A DNA stretch of 64,000 nucleotides from Armigeres subalbatus (taxonomy: Eukaryota; Arthropoda; Insecta; Diptera; Culicidae): the NCBI RefSeq assembly GCF_024139115.2, contig NC_085140.1, forward strand, positions 299,667,978 to 299,731,977, written 5' to 3'. A program made the translations under genes and the position numbers. The notes under the pieces were generated by a model. The model did no database searches. It was not told the origin of the DNA and saw only the letters and a list, made by a program, of their open reading frames with translations. Positions 44,650 to 55,984 of this stretch are shown piece after piece (the stretch's first letter is position 1; each line of letters starts with the position of its first letter).

Positions 44650-45246
44650 CGCCAAGCGGTTATGTTTCGCACTTTGGAAAAAAAAAATTGCATCGGCTCT
44701 ACCTTTTCGTGTATAAAATGGTGTTTCAATGGTGATTTCAATTTCGTGTTGTTCTTTAATGGTTCTCTGCTTACTTTTCAACTTCTATACGATTTCATAC
44801 TTGTCGCTTGCTTAGGTTAACTTTCAATGAATTGCTTGCTTTAAGCGTGCTTACAGCGGCACACTAGGAGTTAACTGTCTGAAATCAGTGTGGCGAAAGG
44901 CATCTAAGGTTCGATTTCTCAAAATTCCTTAATCGAAAAAAATATTTGGTAGGCGTAGTAGCGGACACCATCCTTCATAGCCGGTACCAAAAAGTTTTTC
45001 ATGAAAAGTTCCTAATTTTGAGAAAACCCTCTATAGATGTCTTTCGCCATACAAATTTCTGGCGGTTAACTCATGCTGGCTATTTGGGCATATACGATTG
45101 CGCCTGGATGTGGAAGCGGCGGGTAGAAAATCAGCCACTGCCAATAATTCTTTCTGTGCTTCATCGTGCTTTGTAAAAATGCTCCCTTTTACTTTGAGCT
45201 CACTGATAAAATCCAATGAAAATCAATCAATAAAATGGTGTTTCTG
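44650..45246. other. Unassigned DNA after the histone remnant
   Basis: The first 40 bases (CGCCAAGCGGTTATG, then TTCGCACTTTGG) resemble 32872-32905. A 76-codon plus frame at 44946-45176 has no domain. Confidence 0.35.
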
Positions 45247-45260
45247 AAAAGTACCAATTT

Positions 45261-45312
45261 GGTGTTGAACTTAATCTGAAGTTTAAAAAAACACATTAAT
45301 AAAGATTAAAAA
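45261..45312 (+). mobile_element. 52-bp truncated retro-insertion with 14-bp TSD
   Basis: AAAAGTACCAATTT occurs at 45247-45260 and 45313-45326. Between them is a short sequence with AATAAAG and an A-rich end, as expected for an extremely 5'-truncated LINE-mediated insertion. The source element is not identifiable. Confidence 0.8.
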
Positions 45313-45689
45313 AAAAGTACCAATTTTGCATCCACAGTGCACACCCGAACAACAACAAATTTAGTGAACTCAAAAAAAATATGCCAAACGTCCGTTATGC
45401 CAAATGACCCTCAGTTTTGACTCTGTTAAAATGAGGGAGCGGGTCATTTGGCATAACGCCATTTGGCATAACTTCATTTGGCATAAGGGCCATTTAGCAT
45501 AACGGACATTTGGCATAATTGTGATCAGCGTCAAAAGTGAAGGTCTTTTGGCATAACGGACATTTGGCATAATTTTTCTTTGCGTTCGCTAAATGGTGAC
45601 TAAGTGGTGCGGGGAACACCCCGGAAAAGTAAATATAACACCCGTCGATAACAATATTAAAAAGACATTATCCTCTCGTGGAAAGAATG

Positions 45690-46540
45690 CATTTGCAATG
45701 CAATGCAAAAGTAGGCGCATGCCCGGATTAGAGCAATGGTGGATGTAATCCCTTCTTTAAAAGCATGCGTGTGGCCAGATTATAGCAATGGAGGATGTGA
45801 TCCCTTCTTTTAAAGTAGGTGCTTGCCCGGATTATGGCAATGGATGATATGATCTCTTCGTTAAAAATAGGCGCTTGCCCGGATTGAGGTTATGGTGGAT
45901 GCGATCCTTTCTTTAAAAGTAGGCGTTTGCATAGATTATGGCAATGGGAATGTGATCCCTTCTTAGAAAGTAGGCGCTTGCCCGGGTTATGACTATGGTG
46001 GATGTGATTCCTTCTTTAAAAGAAGGCGCTTGCCCGGATTGAGGCAATGGTGGATGTGATCCCTTCTTTAAAAGTAGGCGGATGCCCGGATTTAGGCCAT
46101 GGTGGATGCGATCCCTTCTTTAAAAGTAGGCGCTTGCATAAATTATGACAATGGAGGATGTGATCCCATCTTTAAAAGTAGGCGCTTGCCCGGATTATGA
46201 CAATGGTGGATGTGATTCCTTTTTTAAAAGAAGGCGCTTGCCCGGATTGAGGCAATGGTGGATGTGATCACTTCTTTAAAAATAGGCGCTTGCACGGATT
46301 ATGGTAATGGGGAATTTGATTTGTTCTTTAAAAGTAGGCGATTGCCCGAATTGAAGCAATGGTGGATGTAATACCTTCTTTAAAAGTAGGTGTTTGGCCC
46401 GAATTGTGGCAATGGTAGATGTGATACCTTCTTTAAAAGTAGGCCCTGCCCGGATTATGGCAATGGTGGATGTGATTCTTTTTTTATAAGTAGGCGCTTG
46501 CCGGGATTAAATCAATGGTAGATGTGATCTCTTCCCCGGG
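45690..46540 (+). repeat. 52-bp satellite, main block (about 16 units)
   Basis: The unit contains GTAGGCGCTTGCCCGGATTA, then TGGCAATGGTGGATGTGATC, then CCTTCTTTAAAA. The period is 52 bp (for example AGGCG at 46024, 46076 and 46128). Two to three more units lie at 46995-47130 beyond an insertion. Confidence 0.93.
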
Positions 46541-46577
46541 TAGCACAATACAGATTGATTTGGTTAAAGTATTTCAT

Positions 46578-46973
46578 ATCCCGAGCAAAGTCTGAAAACA
46601 TAATGAGAGCATATAGAAAACACATTTTGATTTCGATATCAAATTGAAATCATAATTTGTTTTCAAATATGAATCATCATGATTGATTACATATTTTGAT
46701 CTCATTTTGCTGTAGATTTCTAAATTGTTTGATCTGACATAAAACTGTGTACTTATTTTGTTATCGGAACCAATATCAAATTTAGTTTTCGATTCGCTCT
46801 CATCGATAGCAGGAATAGTTTTCGATTTGATGTCGCAGTAAGATTTTTCTGCTATACATTTTGTTATTTTAACCGTTAAAACGACCAAAAAAATATCAAA
46901 TTAAGTAATCATATTCGGCGATTTCACAACATCAAAACGAGTTATCGTTTTGCTCTCAAGCTTTGCTCGGGAT
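46578..46973. mobile_element. Inverted-repeat insertion in the 52-bp satellite
   Basis: ATCCCGAGCAAAG at 46578 and its inverse CTTTGCTCGGGAT at 46961-46973 bound about 396 bp of AT-rich DNA that splits the satellite. TSD not resolved, and flanking non-satellite sequence (46541-46577, 46974-46990) may also belong to it. Confidence 0.65.
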
Positions 46974-46994
46974 GTGACTTGATTGGTTTTAGTT

Positions 46995-47130
46995 AGGCGC
47001 TTGTCCGGATTAAGGCAATGGTGGATTAGATTCGGTCGTAAGGCCCCGGATTGAAGCAATGGTGGATGTAATCCCTACTTTAAAAGTAGGCATGTGGCCG
47101 GAATAAGTCAATGATGGATGTGATACCTCC
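46995..47130 (+). repeat. 52-bp satellite, right block
   Basis: Continuation of the array after the insertion (TTAGGCGCTTGTCCGGATTA, then units with GCCGGAATAAGTCAATGATG). Confidence 0.85.
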
Positions 47131-47439
47131 CTCGGAAGTAACTCTGATGTTTTGGTATTTCGTTTTCCGGAAAATGTTTACCATCAGTCTAAATTTATCA
47201 GAGACAGCCTCGACCTACTTTATCTACGCTAAACAATACATGAAATTTCGCTTTCACAGTTTATGCCAAATGACCTTATGCCAAATGACTTTGTGCCAAA
47301 TGACCCAGACCCTAAAAATGATGCCAAATGTCCGTTATGCCAAATGACCGTTATGTTAAATGGCCTTTATACCAAATGACTTTATGCCAAATGGCGTTAT
47401 GCCAAATTACTTTATGGCAAATGGTCCGCTCCTCGTTGG

Positions 47440-49235
47440 CAGGCATGAAGACCTTTTGCATAGAAATGGATTTCCAAGCGAGCGGATGGTACTTTTTGTT
47501 ACGATATATATCGCATGCGACGGTATATGGGCAAATCAATCAGGTGCACATGAACCAAGCAAAGTATTTATTTTCTAGCTTCCTATTCTCTGTTATGAAT
47601 TAATGTCTTCCGTTATTCAATTTAGTGATGATTAGTGGAATTTATGGCGGTTTCTTTGCCATCCACTCAAGCGATAATGATTTATCCCTAATCACCAGTC
47701 ATATCGCTACCACCGAATAATCTCGTTTCGGGACATTGCCGGGAATCATCCCATGCGTGACGGAAGAAATCAATAGTCAGAAATTAATCTCTACCGAAAA
47801 GCACAAGCCAATCAAATTAATTTAATTCTATTTTGTCATTAAGTAGTCGTGTGGTGTGAAACCGGGTTTGAACATTACTTTTTTCCCTATACGAGCCGAA
47901 TAGATTTCTGAATTAGATTTTAATTGACGCGTATCGGATTGAAACTTTCGGAGCCATTAGAAATTCCACTCGTATCCAGTGATTTTTATTCCAGTTTATA
48001 ATTCTATCCACTGGATCATGATCCTAAAATTGTCCGTTCGGCGATGAACCCGAAATCAATTAAAATGCAATAATGGTGACACAGCAAGTTTAAAAAGCAT
48101 TAATCATAGCCCCAAATGGCTATCTTTCTACGGTTGATATGAAAGGGCCGAACTGCTGCTGATTGTGTTGACAGAGGGTATCCCGGCTGGCTTGAACCGT
48201 TGGGCGATGGTACTGACTTGACCCCATTGATAAACGAAAGGGTAATTTTAATTACCTTTATGTTTGTTTCTCCCGGCGGCGGCGGCGTGGCTCTGTCACC
48301 CACCCGTTCGTGAACTGATGGCGGGTGACGATGATGGCAACCAACAATCATGCTGCATATGGGAATTCGGGCCAATGGCAACAATGTATCCCGTTCGGAA
48401 GCCGGCGCACAACAACGAATCGGTATTTGGAAAAAATGCGTGTTAAATATAGAGATTTTTATGGCCCTCGGTCTATTATTGGTTTTATGATGGGTGGTGA
48501 TGGGTGCCTCAATCGAATCGAGCGTGTGCGGTCCGTCGACGTCGTCGGCGGGAGCAAGGAGCGAGGAGCTTCATTTACATAATTTGAGGGAAATTTATGA
48601 CCTCATCCAGTGATTGTTCGTTGCTGTAGTTGTAGGCCAACAGTCAGTCATTTGCCCATTTGCTGGCCCCGGTCCGGTCATACTGATTTCGGTAGGTGGC
48701 AGGAAGCTACGCGAGCGATCCCATATATCTTCCTAGCGAGGCGATTGCAAATTTAGTTGTTCCCGGTCTTAATAGGCTACTAATGAATTTAATTGTTATT
48801 GCTTGCCGTTTATCATTGTTTATTTTTATGGTAGCAGAAATCGTCTGCCAGACAGAAAAGTTATGAATCAAAAATACAGCATTCAATTAGGATCATGTTA
48901 TTCTATGTATCTACATTGAAATCGTTTCCATACTTTGACTTAATGTGTTCAGTTGCAATTCAGTACCTAATGATAGTTATCTTTTGTTTGAGTTTCTTCT
49001 TATCATATGTGTGTAAGACTATATCAACACTCACGCTTAGGTAAAAATTATGGGATAAAGATTGCCATACCTCTGATGTGTAGACAATGTGGCTGAGACT
49101 TCTAGCAATAAGGCAAACTTTTGTGTCCGTTTTTCTGGCAGCTGGATTTTGAACTTCCGTGTTTAAAAAACATGTAGAATACAACACGAAGACATGTACT
49201 ATGTGAAGATTACGGTTACATCTTTTTGGTAATCT
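47440..49235. other. TE-poor, TAAT-rich stretch; possible regulatory DNA
   Basis: No repeats or coding domains are visible. The sequence between 47590 and 48900 is more balanced in composition than its surroundings and holds many homeodomain-type cores, such as CAAATTAATTTAATTC, GGTAATTTTAATTACC (near palindrome, 48240-48255), CAATTAAAATGC, GCATTAATC and AATGAATTTAATTG, plus TTTATGG and TTTATGACC caudal-like sites. This resembles developmental enhancer sequence, but composition alone can give such matches. Confidence 0.35.
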
Positions 49236-49240
49236 TATCT

Positions 49241-49328
49241 TTTCGTCTACATATATAGCTATATGTGTGGACGATGAATCAAAGTGAATAAATTTTGGCT
49301 GTTACACCCTTTTCAAATGTTGGTCTAG
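49241..49328. mobile_element. Half copy of palindromic MITE family P
   Basis: TCGTCTACATATATAGCTAT, then AATAAATTTTGGCTGTTAC, then CCCTTTTCAAATGTTGGTCT. It matches the centre and right arm of 63087-63228; the left arm is mostly missing. Confidence 0.8.
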
Positions 49329-49529
49329 TTATTATCTCTGTTATACTTTCACTGTGAGGTGAACTGTAGGCCCGTTTCTACTCAAGAGAACAGAATGAAG
49401 ATTTATATAAAGTAATGGATCAAAATGGAATGGTATGTAACTTATGTTCTAGACCTCCAAAAACAATCCGACCCAGTGGCTTCATACGACTTTTATAACC
49501 ATTTTTATTTTTAGCACATGTGCTTTCCC

Positions 49530-49960
49530 GGGTAGAAGAAAATAGCAAAAGTATAACCAGTTTTACCATTAATATATGAATAACAGAATAGCAAAATCTG
49601 ATGTTAGTTTGTTTGATATAGTTGCTAAAATAACTAAAATAATAGCAGACACTGTTTGAGCGAATAGTAAAAATAACACATTTCGCTATTACAATAGCAA
49701 ACCAATAGCAAAATATTCATAAGAAGAAAATATCAAAATCAGTTATTATTGATATGCTGAAGTTCCAAATATTAAATGAATAACAAACTTTGTAATGATT
49801 GCAAAATGTGTTCTTCATTTGTTGTTCTGTTCTTCCATACAATAGCATAATAATAACAAATTTTACTATGATAACAAAATTTGCTGTTAGGATGCTATTT
49901 ATATTTATTCATGAATAACATAGAATAACAAAATCTGATATCACAGCAAAACATTATTAT
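49530..49960. repeat. AATAGCAAAA-rich repeat region
   Basis: AATAGCAAAA, AATAACAAA and GAATAACA(G/T)AATA recur many times. GAATAACAGAATAGCAAAAT (49575) and GAATAACATAGAATAACAAA (49915) mark repeated blocks about 340 bp apart. It starts at CCCGGGTAG, as does the sequence at 46545. The element type is unknown. Confidence 0.5.
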
Positions 49961-49964
49961 TATA

Positions 49965-50990
49965 TTTATTTGTTTGTTCTTCACGTCAAATGGGGAGTTC
50001 ACCATCCTTTCAATATAAAATATTTAATTGAAGTTAAAAATTATTTCGGAATTCCTTTTCGTTTAATATATAATTATTCTAAAAGCGAAATAAAATCAAT
50101 TAAATTCATTTTTAAAATTAACACATGTTTTTATTTTGAAATTTTATTATTGGAGCAGTGGAAGAAAAAGTTTTTCAATTTGAAAACAAAAATAATTTAG
50201 TTGAAATTTGTTAAATAACACACGCTGTTCACAAACCAAACTGACTCAGAACGATTTGAAGAGCTAGTGTTGTCGTTCAAGAAAAGGATAGCAAAAATCT
50301 TTCGTAGTGCCTGCCCACGTACCTACTTTAATTTCTTATTCGATTCAAGCCGGCCTCCCTTTCATTGAGACGTTGAGACTTGTTTATCCCGAAAACAGCA
50401 ACGACAAAACCACTGAGGTTCCAGAAAAAATGAAAACAGTTTGTTTATCTCTCTTCCATCGACAGCGAGAGTGGAGCATTGTTGGGTGTTCATGAAAATA
50501 TTTGTTTAATGTTTCAGTTTATAGTGTCCCCGCTAGTTCCGTTGTCTGTGTTGTTCTTTAGCCACTGCGTTTCATGTATTCAGTTTGTATGTGATAGACA
50601 CACATGTAGACAAAATGTACAACTGGGGTTAAAAGTTAGTAAATATTTTGGCACTTGTGGGAAGCTTAATGCTTTTCCAGCGGAGGAGTGTTGTTTAGAC
50701 TACCGTTGGGCGAAAGATGATATCAAAACATTATTCAAATGCACATGAACCAGATTTTTGTCGGTTCCAAATTGTATATCTGTTGTTATTTGAGTTATAA
50801 TTGCTCGTTTCAGCTATGCAATAGCCTGATGTTAGCATAATGCTCTAAAATAGAGACAAAAATGCGGCTATTAAAGGCATATTTAAGATACATTACTACG
50901 AGGATAATTATATGGGCTTACTGTTCCTTGAATCTATTACATGTGCCTACATCAACTGCAATAAAAAATAAAGAATTTATGTGCAAGGAA
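49965..50990. other. Unassigned AT-rich DNA
   Basis: No gene recognised; short frames lack domains. Confidence 0.4.
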
Positions 50991-50994
50991 GAAA

Positions 50995-52890
50995 CAAGAT
51001 GGAAAAAAGAAAAAAAGAAAGAAGGAAGAAAGAAGCAGGAAGAAGGAAGAAGGAAGAAGGAAGAAGGAAGAAGGAAGAAGGAAGAAGGAAGAAGGAAGAA
51101 GGAAGAAGGAAGAAGGAAGAAGGAAGAAGGAAGAAGGAAGAAGGAAGAAGGAAGAAGGAAGAAGGAAGAAGGAAGAAGGAAGAAGGAAGAAGGAGGAAGA
51201 AGGAAGAAGGAAGAAGGAAGAAGGAAGAAGGAGGAAGAAGGAAGAAGGAAGAAGGAAGAAGGAAGAAGGAAGAAGGAAGAAGGAAGAAGGAAGAAGGAAG
51301 AAGGAAGAAGGAAGAAGGAAGAAGGAAGAAGGAAGAAGGAAGAAGGAAGAAAGAAGAAGGAAGAAGGAAGAAGAATAAAGAAGGAAGAATGAAGGAAGAA
51401 GGAAGAAGGAAGTAAAGAAGGAAGAAGGAAGAAGGAAGAAGGAAGAAGGAAGAAGGAAGAAGGAAGAAGGAAGAAGGAAGAAGGAAGAAGGAAGAAGGAA
51501 GAAAGAAGAAGGAAGAAGGAAGAAGAAAGAAAGGAAGAAAACAAGGAAGAAAGACGAAGGAAGAATGAAGAAAGAAGAAGGAAGAAGAAAGAAAGGAAGA
51601 AAACAAGGAAGAAGGAAGAATGAAGGAAAATAATAGAAGAAGTATAAAAAAAATGATAAAGGAAGATGGAAGAAGGAAGAAGCTAGAAGGAAGAAGGAAG
51701 AAGGAAGAAAAAAGAAGAAAGAAGGAAGAAAGAAGAAGGAAGAAGAAAGAAGGAAGAAGGAAGAAGGAAGAAGGAAGAAGGAAGAAGGAAGAAGGAAGAA
51801 GGAAGAAGGAAGAAGGAAGAAGGAAGAAGGAAGAAGGAAGAAGGAAGAAGGAAGAAGGAAGAAAGAAGAAGGAAGAAGAAAGAAAGGAAGAAAACAAGGA
51901 AGAAGGAAGAATGAAGAAGGAAGAAGGACGAAGGAAGAAGGACGAAAGAAGAAGGAAAAAGGAAGAGGGAAGAAGTAAGAAGGAAGAAGGAAGAAGGAAG
52001 AAGGAAGAAGGAAGAAGGAAGAGGGAAGAAGGAAGATGGAAGAAGTAAGAAGGAAGAAGGAAGAAGGAAGAAGAAAGAAGGAAGAAGGAAGAAGGAAGAA
52101 GGAAGAAGGAAGAAGGAAGAAGGAAGAAGGAAGAAGGAAGAAGGAAGAAGGAAGAAGGAAGAAGGAAGAAGGAAGAAGGAGAAAGGAAGAGGGAAGAAGA
52201 AAGATGGAAGAAGTAAGAAGGAAGAAGGAAGAAGGAAGAAGGAAGAAGGAAGAAGGAAGAAGGAAGAAGGAAGAAGGAAGAAGGAAGAAGGAAGAAGGAA
52301 GAAGGAAGAAGGAAGAAGGAAGAAGGAAGAAGGAAGAAGGAAGAAGGAAGAAGGAAGAAGGAAGAAGGAAGAAGGAAGAACGAAGAATGAAGAAGGAAGA
52401 AGGAAGAAGGAAGAAGGAAGAAGGAAGAAGAAAGAAGGAAGGAGGAAGAAGGAAGAAGAAAGAAGGAAGAAAAAAAAGAAGATGGAAGAAAGAAGAAGGG
52501 AGAAGGAAGACGGGAGAAGGAAGAAGAAAGAAGAAAGAAGGAAGAAAGAAGAGGGAAGAAGGAAGAAGGAAGAAGGAGAAGGAAGAAAGACTAAGCCAGA
52601 AGTAAGGAGGAAAATAATAGAAGAAGTATAAAAGAAATGATAAAGGAAGATGGAAGAAGGAAGAAGCAAGAAAGAAGAAGGAAGAAGGAAGAAGGAAGAA
52701 AAAAGAAGAAAGAAGGAAAAAGAAAGAAGGAAGAGAGAAGAAGGAAGAAGGTAGAAGGGAGAAAAAAGATGGAAGAAGAAAGAAGGAAGAAGAAAGAAAG
52801 GAGAAGGCAGCAGGGCAAAGCCAAGAGTAAGGAGGAAAATAATAGAAGAAGTATGAAAAGAAAAAAAAATAACTGATAAAGGAAGAACGT
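50995..52890. repeat. GGAAGAA heptanucleotide satellite, 1.9 kb
   Basis: Near-perfect tandem GGAAGAA (7 bp) with scattered AAAGAA, GGGAAGA and GAAGTAAGA variants. Longer composite motifs recur: AAAGAAAGGAAGAAAACAAG at about 51528, 51586 and 51880, and AAAATAATAGAAGAAGTAT at about 51627, 52610 and 52836, so higher-order duplications occurred. It opens very long artificial frames on both strands. Confidence 0.97.
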
Positions 52891-53165
52891 AAACATTTAT
52901 CTATAACATCACAAAAAAAATAAAAATAAAAAAAATGAAGAAAATTTATATGCAAAATAAATTTAATTTTTATCAAATGGTTACACATAAATTGTTATTT
53001 TGGGGTGATATCGGAAATGTGACGAAATCGAAAAAAAAATATTTAAAATTTTTCTACAGTCAAACCTCCATGAGTCGATGTTCTATGGCTCGACATCGAA
53101 TCATGGAAGCAAGTTGCGCCATATTAAAAAATATTTTCTAGATTACTGTGATGGTCCCTCTACAG

Positions 53166-54813
53166 CAGCGGTGCTCACCCTTTTTCTTGAGAGGTGTCCC
53201 TTCGAAGTTTTGCATTAATTGAGGTAGCCCCTCTTGAGAGTAAAGCTTGATCCACTTAGAATTTGGTTATTTCTTACTGCGGCATTTCTGGTGGCCGTAC
53301 CGAAAAGTTCCAAGGGTTCCAAGCCTCTTGAAAGAATAAAGCCCTTTGAAGGGAGGTTGCTAAACTTCTTGAACGGAGCTTCCGAATTTGAAAGTAGGCT
53401 TCCGCAGTTCTTGATAAGAGGCTTCTGAGCCTCTTGTAGGCTTTCGAGTCTCATAAAACGAGGCTTCCGGGCCTATTGCAAGGAATTGAGCCTCTTGAAA
53501 GGAGGCTTCCGAGCCTCTTGAAATTAGGAATCCGAGCCTTTTGTTAGGAGGATTCTGAGCCTCTTGATAGGAGGCTTCCGAGCCTCTTGAAAGCAGGCTT
53601 CTGAGCCTCTTGAATGGAGGCTCCGAGCTTTTTGAAAAGAGGCTTTCGAGCCTTTTGAAGAAAGGATTCCGAGCCTCTTGAAAGGAGGCTTCCGAGCTTT
53701 TTGAAAAAAAGGCTTCTGAGCCTCTTGAAAGAAGACTTCCGAGCCTCTTGAAATGAGGCTTCCGAGCGTTTTGAAAGGAGGATTCCGAGCCTTTTGAAAG
53801 GAGGTTTCCGAGCCTCTTGAAAGGAGGCTTCCGAGTCTTTTGAAAGGAGGCTTCCGAGCCTCTTGAAAGAGGACTTCCGAGCCTCTTGAAAGGAGGCTTC
53901 CGAGCCTTTCGGAAGGAGGCTTCCGAGCCTCTTGAAAGGAGGATTCCTAGCCTCTTGGAAGGAGGATTCCGAGCCTCTTGTAAGGAGGCTTCCGAGCCTC
54001 TTGGAAGAAGGTCTCCGAGCCTCTTCAAAGAAGGCTTCCGAGCCTCTTGAAAGAAGGCTTCCAAGCCTCTTGAAGGAAAGGCTTCCGAGCCTCTTGAAAG
54101 GAGGCTTCCGAGCCTTTTGAAAGGAGGCTTCCGAGCCTCTTGAAACGAAGCTTCCGGGCCTCTTGAAAGGAGGCTTCCAAGCTTTTTGAAAGGAGGCTTC
54201 CAAGCTTTTTGAAAGGAGGCTTCCGACTCTCTTGAAAAGAGGCATCCGGGCCTCTTGCAAGGAGACACAGGTCTCTTGAAAGGAGGCTTTCGATCCTTTC
54301 GAAAGAAGGCTTCTGTATATTTTGGAAGGAAGCATTCGAGCTGCTCTGAAGAAGGCTTCCGATAAGCGTAGAAAGATACTTCTAATCCCGAGCTTTTAAA
54401 AAAAGCCTACATGTCTCTCAAACGGAGGCTTCCCAACCTTTAGATTCTAGATTTTAGGTCAAAACCATGTTTCTAACATATTATTAAACATTTTGTTTAG
54501 ATCAGGTAGATTGCATTGAAGATTTTTTAATTTGCTCATTCGACGTTTTGTCCATTTTATCTTTTGTTCCGCAGCCCTCCATACGCTTTTCTGGTTGAGG
54601 AGAGCAGGGTTCAATTAGCTTTGATTCACTGTTCGCCATGCATATTATGTACAAGACAAAGTTTGAAATAAAAAAATACACAATTATCAAAACATTATCA
54701 ATAACCGATTGGAATTGTAATACGTCCGCCATTATACTTTTTTATCCGAGGTACCTCCTAGGGCCAGCGAAGGTACCCCCAGGGGTACACGTACCCCAGG
54801 TTGAGAACTGCTG
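53166..54813. mobile_element. hAT-type non-autonomous element nested in the pogo element
   Basis: Ends CAGCGGTGCTCACCC and, inverted, CAGCAGTTCTCAACC fit the hAT pattern CAGNGGTTCTCAACC. The flanking 8-bp TSD is CTCTACAG (53158-53165) and CTCTAAAG (54814-54821), one mismatch. The right subterminal part is rich in GGTACCCC/GGGGTACACGTACCCC. There is no transposase; the interior is mainly a 23-bp minisatellite, and a 76-codon minus frame (54502-54732) lacks a domain. Confidence 0.87.
53225..54430. repeat. 23-bp minisatellite (about 50 units)
   Basis: Unit GGAGGCTTCCGAGCCTCTTG plus AAA, 23-24 bp. The unit contains the imperfect palindrome GGCTTCCGAGCC. Frames of up to 300 codons on the minus strand are artefacts of the repeat. 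Confidence 0.95.
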
Positions 54814-54909
54814 CTCTAAAGAACTTTCCAAAGATTTTCTATTCTACATCTCGATTTTTCCATGAGTCGATGGTCCCTTAAATATCGACTCATGGAGGTT
54901 TGACTGTAT

Positions 54910-55485
54910 TTGTTTCATAAATATGAATCACTTCATGCCCTGGAAAAGTAAAATACGTGAAAGAAACCCGTATTTTTTGTCGAAATGCCTAACAAAATTC
55001 TTGACAGGTACATATAACTAATTCATAACAGACCGCAGACGGTGAAAGTTATTTCATGAAAATCACAACAATGATTTTATTATTTGTATTGGTATTATTT
55101 TCAAAAATAAAAAGAATGACTAAAATTTTCTTGGGTGGCAAGATCAGGTCGAAAGCGTGATAAAATCGGGTCGCAAGCGTGATAAAATCGGGGAGTAGCA
55201 AAATCGGGTCAATACTGTACTATGGTTACTTTCATATAACATAAGGTTTTCCAGAATGTTTTGAAGATTGGTCATATTCTAGGATTATTTTTCCTATTTT
55301 TTTTCTATCTGGTCATTGTACCTATTTATCAAGCATCTCAGATGTTGAAACTTTTATAATTGTTATTAAACAAAAATTATAACAAAATCATAGCGGTAGC
55401 CCCAAAATACATTGAAAGTTATTTAGAGTTTCTGTTTTCACTGTTGCAACATTTTTACCAACGTAACGAAAGGCTTTACGTTCAC
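54910..55485. other. Unassigned AT-rich DNA
   Basis: No gene. A short duplication is visible at 55145-55200 (AAAATCGGGTCGCAAGCGTG repeated in variant form). Confidence 0.4.
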
Positions 55486-55489
55486 TCCG

Positions 55490-55770
55490 AACTTTTGATA
55501 GCGGACTCGCAGGCCCAACTTTCTTTACCAATTGACTCAGCTCGATGAATTAAGAAGATGTCTGTCTGTGTGAACGTGCGTGTATGTATGTGCGCAAAAA
55601 AATCACTCGCATTCTACACTTTATTCTTATCTGATTTACTTGCAACAGGTTGCAGCAACCATTATTGGCATTTTTCCCAATATCGGTATACAACTACCGT
55701 ATGTGATCGGAAGCTGTTAGGACCGATTCCTCTAAAAAAGAGACATGCATCGTGGTAGGATTTCATTTTC
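55490..55770 (-). repeat. Dispersed repeat D1, copy 4
   Basis: ATTGACTCAGCTCGATGAAT, then GATGTCTGTCTGTGTG and TACTTGCAACAGGTTGC, match the minus orientation of the D1 family. The far end is decayed. Confidence 0.65.
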
Positions 55771-55984
55771 CCTTCTATTTTGAAGGAAGATGCTGCATTC
55801 GACTCATTTCTGCTAGATTAACTTAAATAAAGTTCTGTTTAATCAATTTTTGCATACACCTTCATTTTCCGTGTTTGTTGTTGGCAACTAACTGAAATTC
55901 GGAATAAATATCGGTTAAAATTCTTATTTTTTTTTTCAAGGTGGTGCTATTTTTATTTCGCACAACTCCCCATTCTGGGTAGCT

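Larger units (their letters stand above)
45377..47431. mobile_element. Foldback-type element with subrepeat arms and satellite core
   Basis: The left arm (45377-45575) consists of GGTCATTTGGCATAAC-type units after GGGAGCGG. The right arm (47264-47431) is the inverse, GTTATGCCAAATGAC units ending in GGTCCGCTCC. Both arms share the order of unit variants, for example GCCATTTGGCATAA next to GGGAGCGG/GGAGCGG. Between them lie a 52-bp satellite (45690-46540, 46995-47130) and one internal insertion. There is no transposase. The architecture resembles foldback elements. A relative with a homologous core is at 55985-57060. Confidence 0.8.
53057..54906. mobile_element. Pogo/Tigger-type non-autonomous element, TA TSD
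   Basis: Ends are CAGTCAAACCTCCATGAGTC and its inverse, flanked by TA (53055-53056, 54907-54908). CAGT(C/T)AAACCTC ends and TA TSD are typical of pogo/Tigger elements of Tc1/mariner. Without the nested hAT-type element it would be only about 195 bp, so it is a MITE-sized derivative. Confidence 0.88.

Noticed and set aside
45690..47130. Regularly spaced repeats that could suggest a CRISPR array
   Set aside because: The whole 52-bp period is repeated, with no unique spacers, and the DNA is eukaryotic; it is a minisatellite. The same holds for the arrays at 2565, 43727 and 56595.
50952..52988. A 678-codon minus-strand open frame (Phe/Leu/Pro/Ser repeats) and several 100-330 codon frames
   Set aside because: They are read-through of the 7-bp GGAAGAA satellite, open in several frames at once on both strands; no gene.
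53360..54335. Minus-strand frames of 302 and 263 codons
   Set aside because: Artefacts of the 23-bp minisatellite; two frames overlap with the same repetitive flavour.
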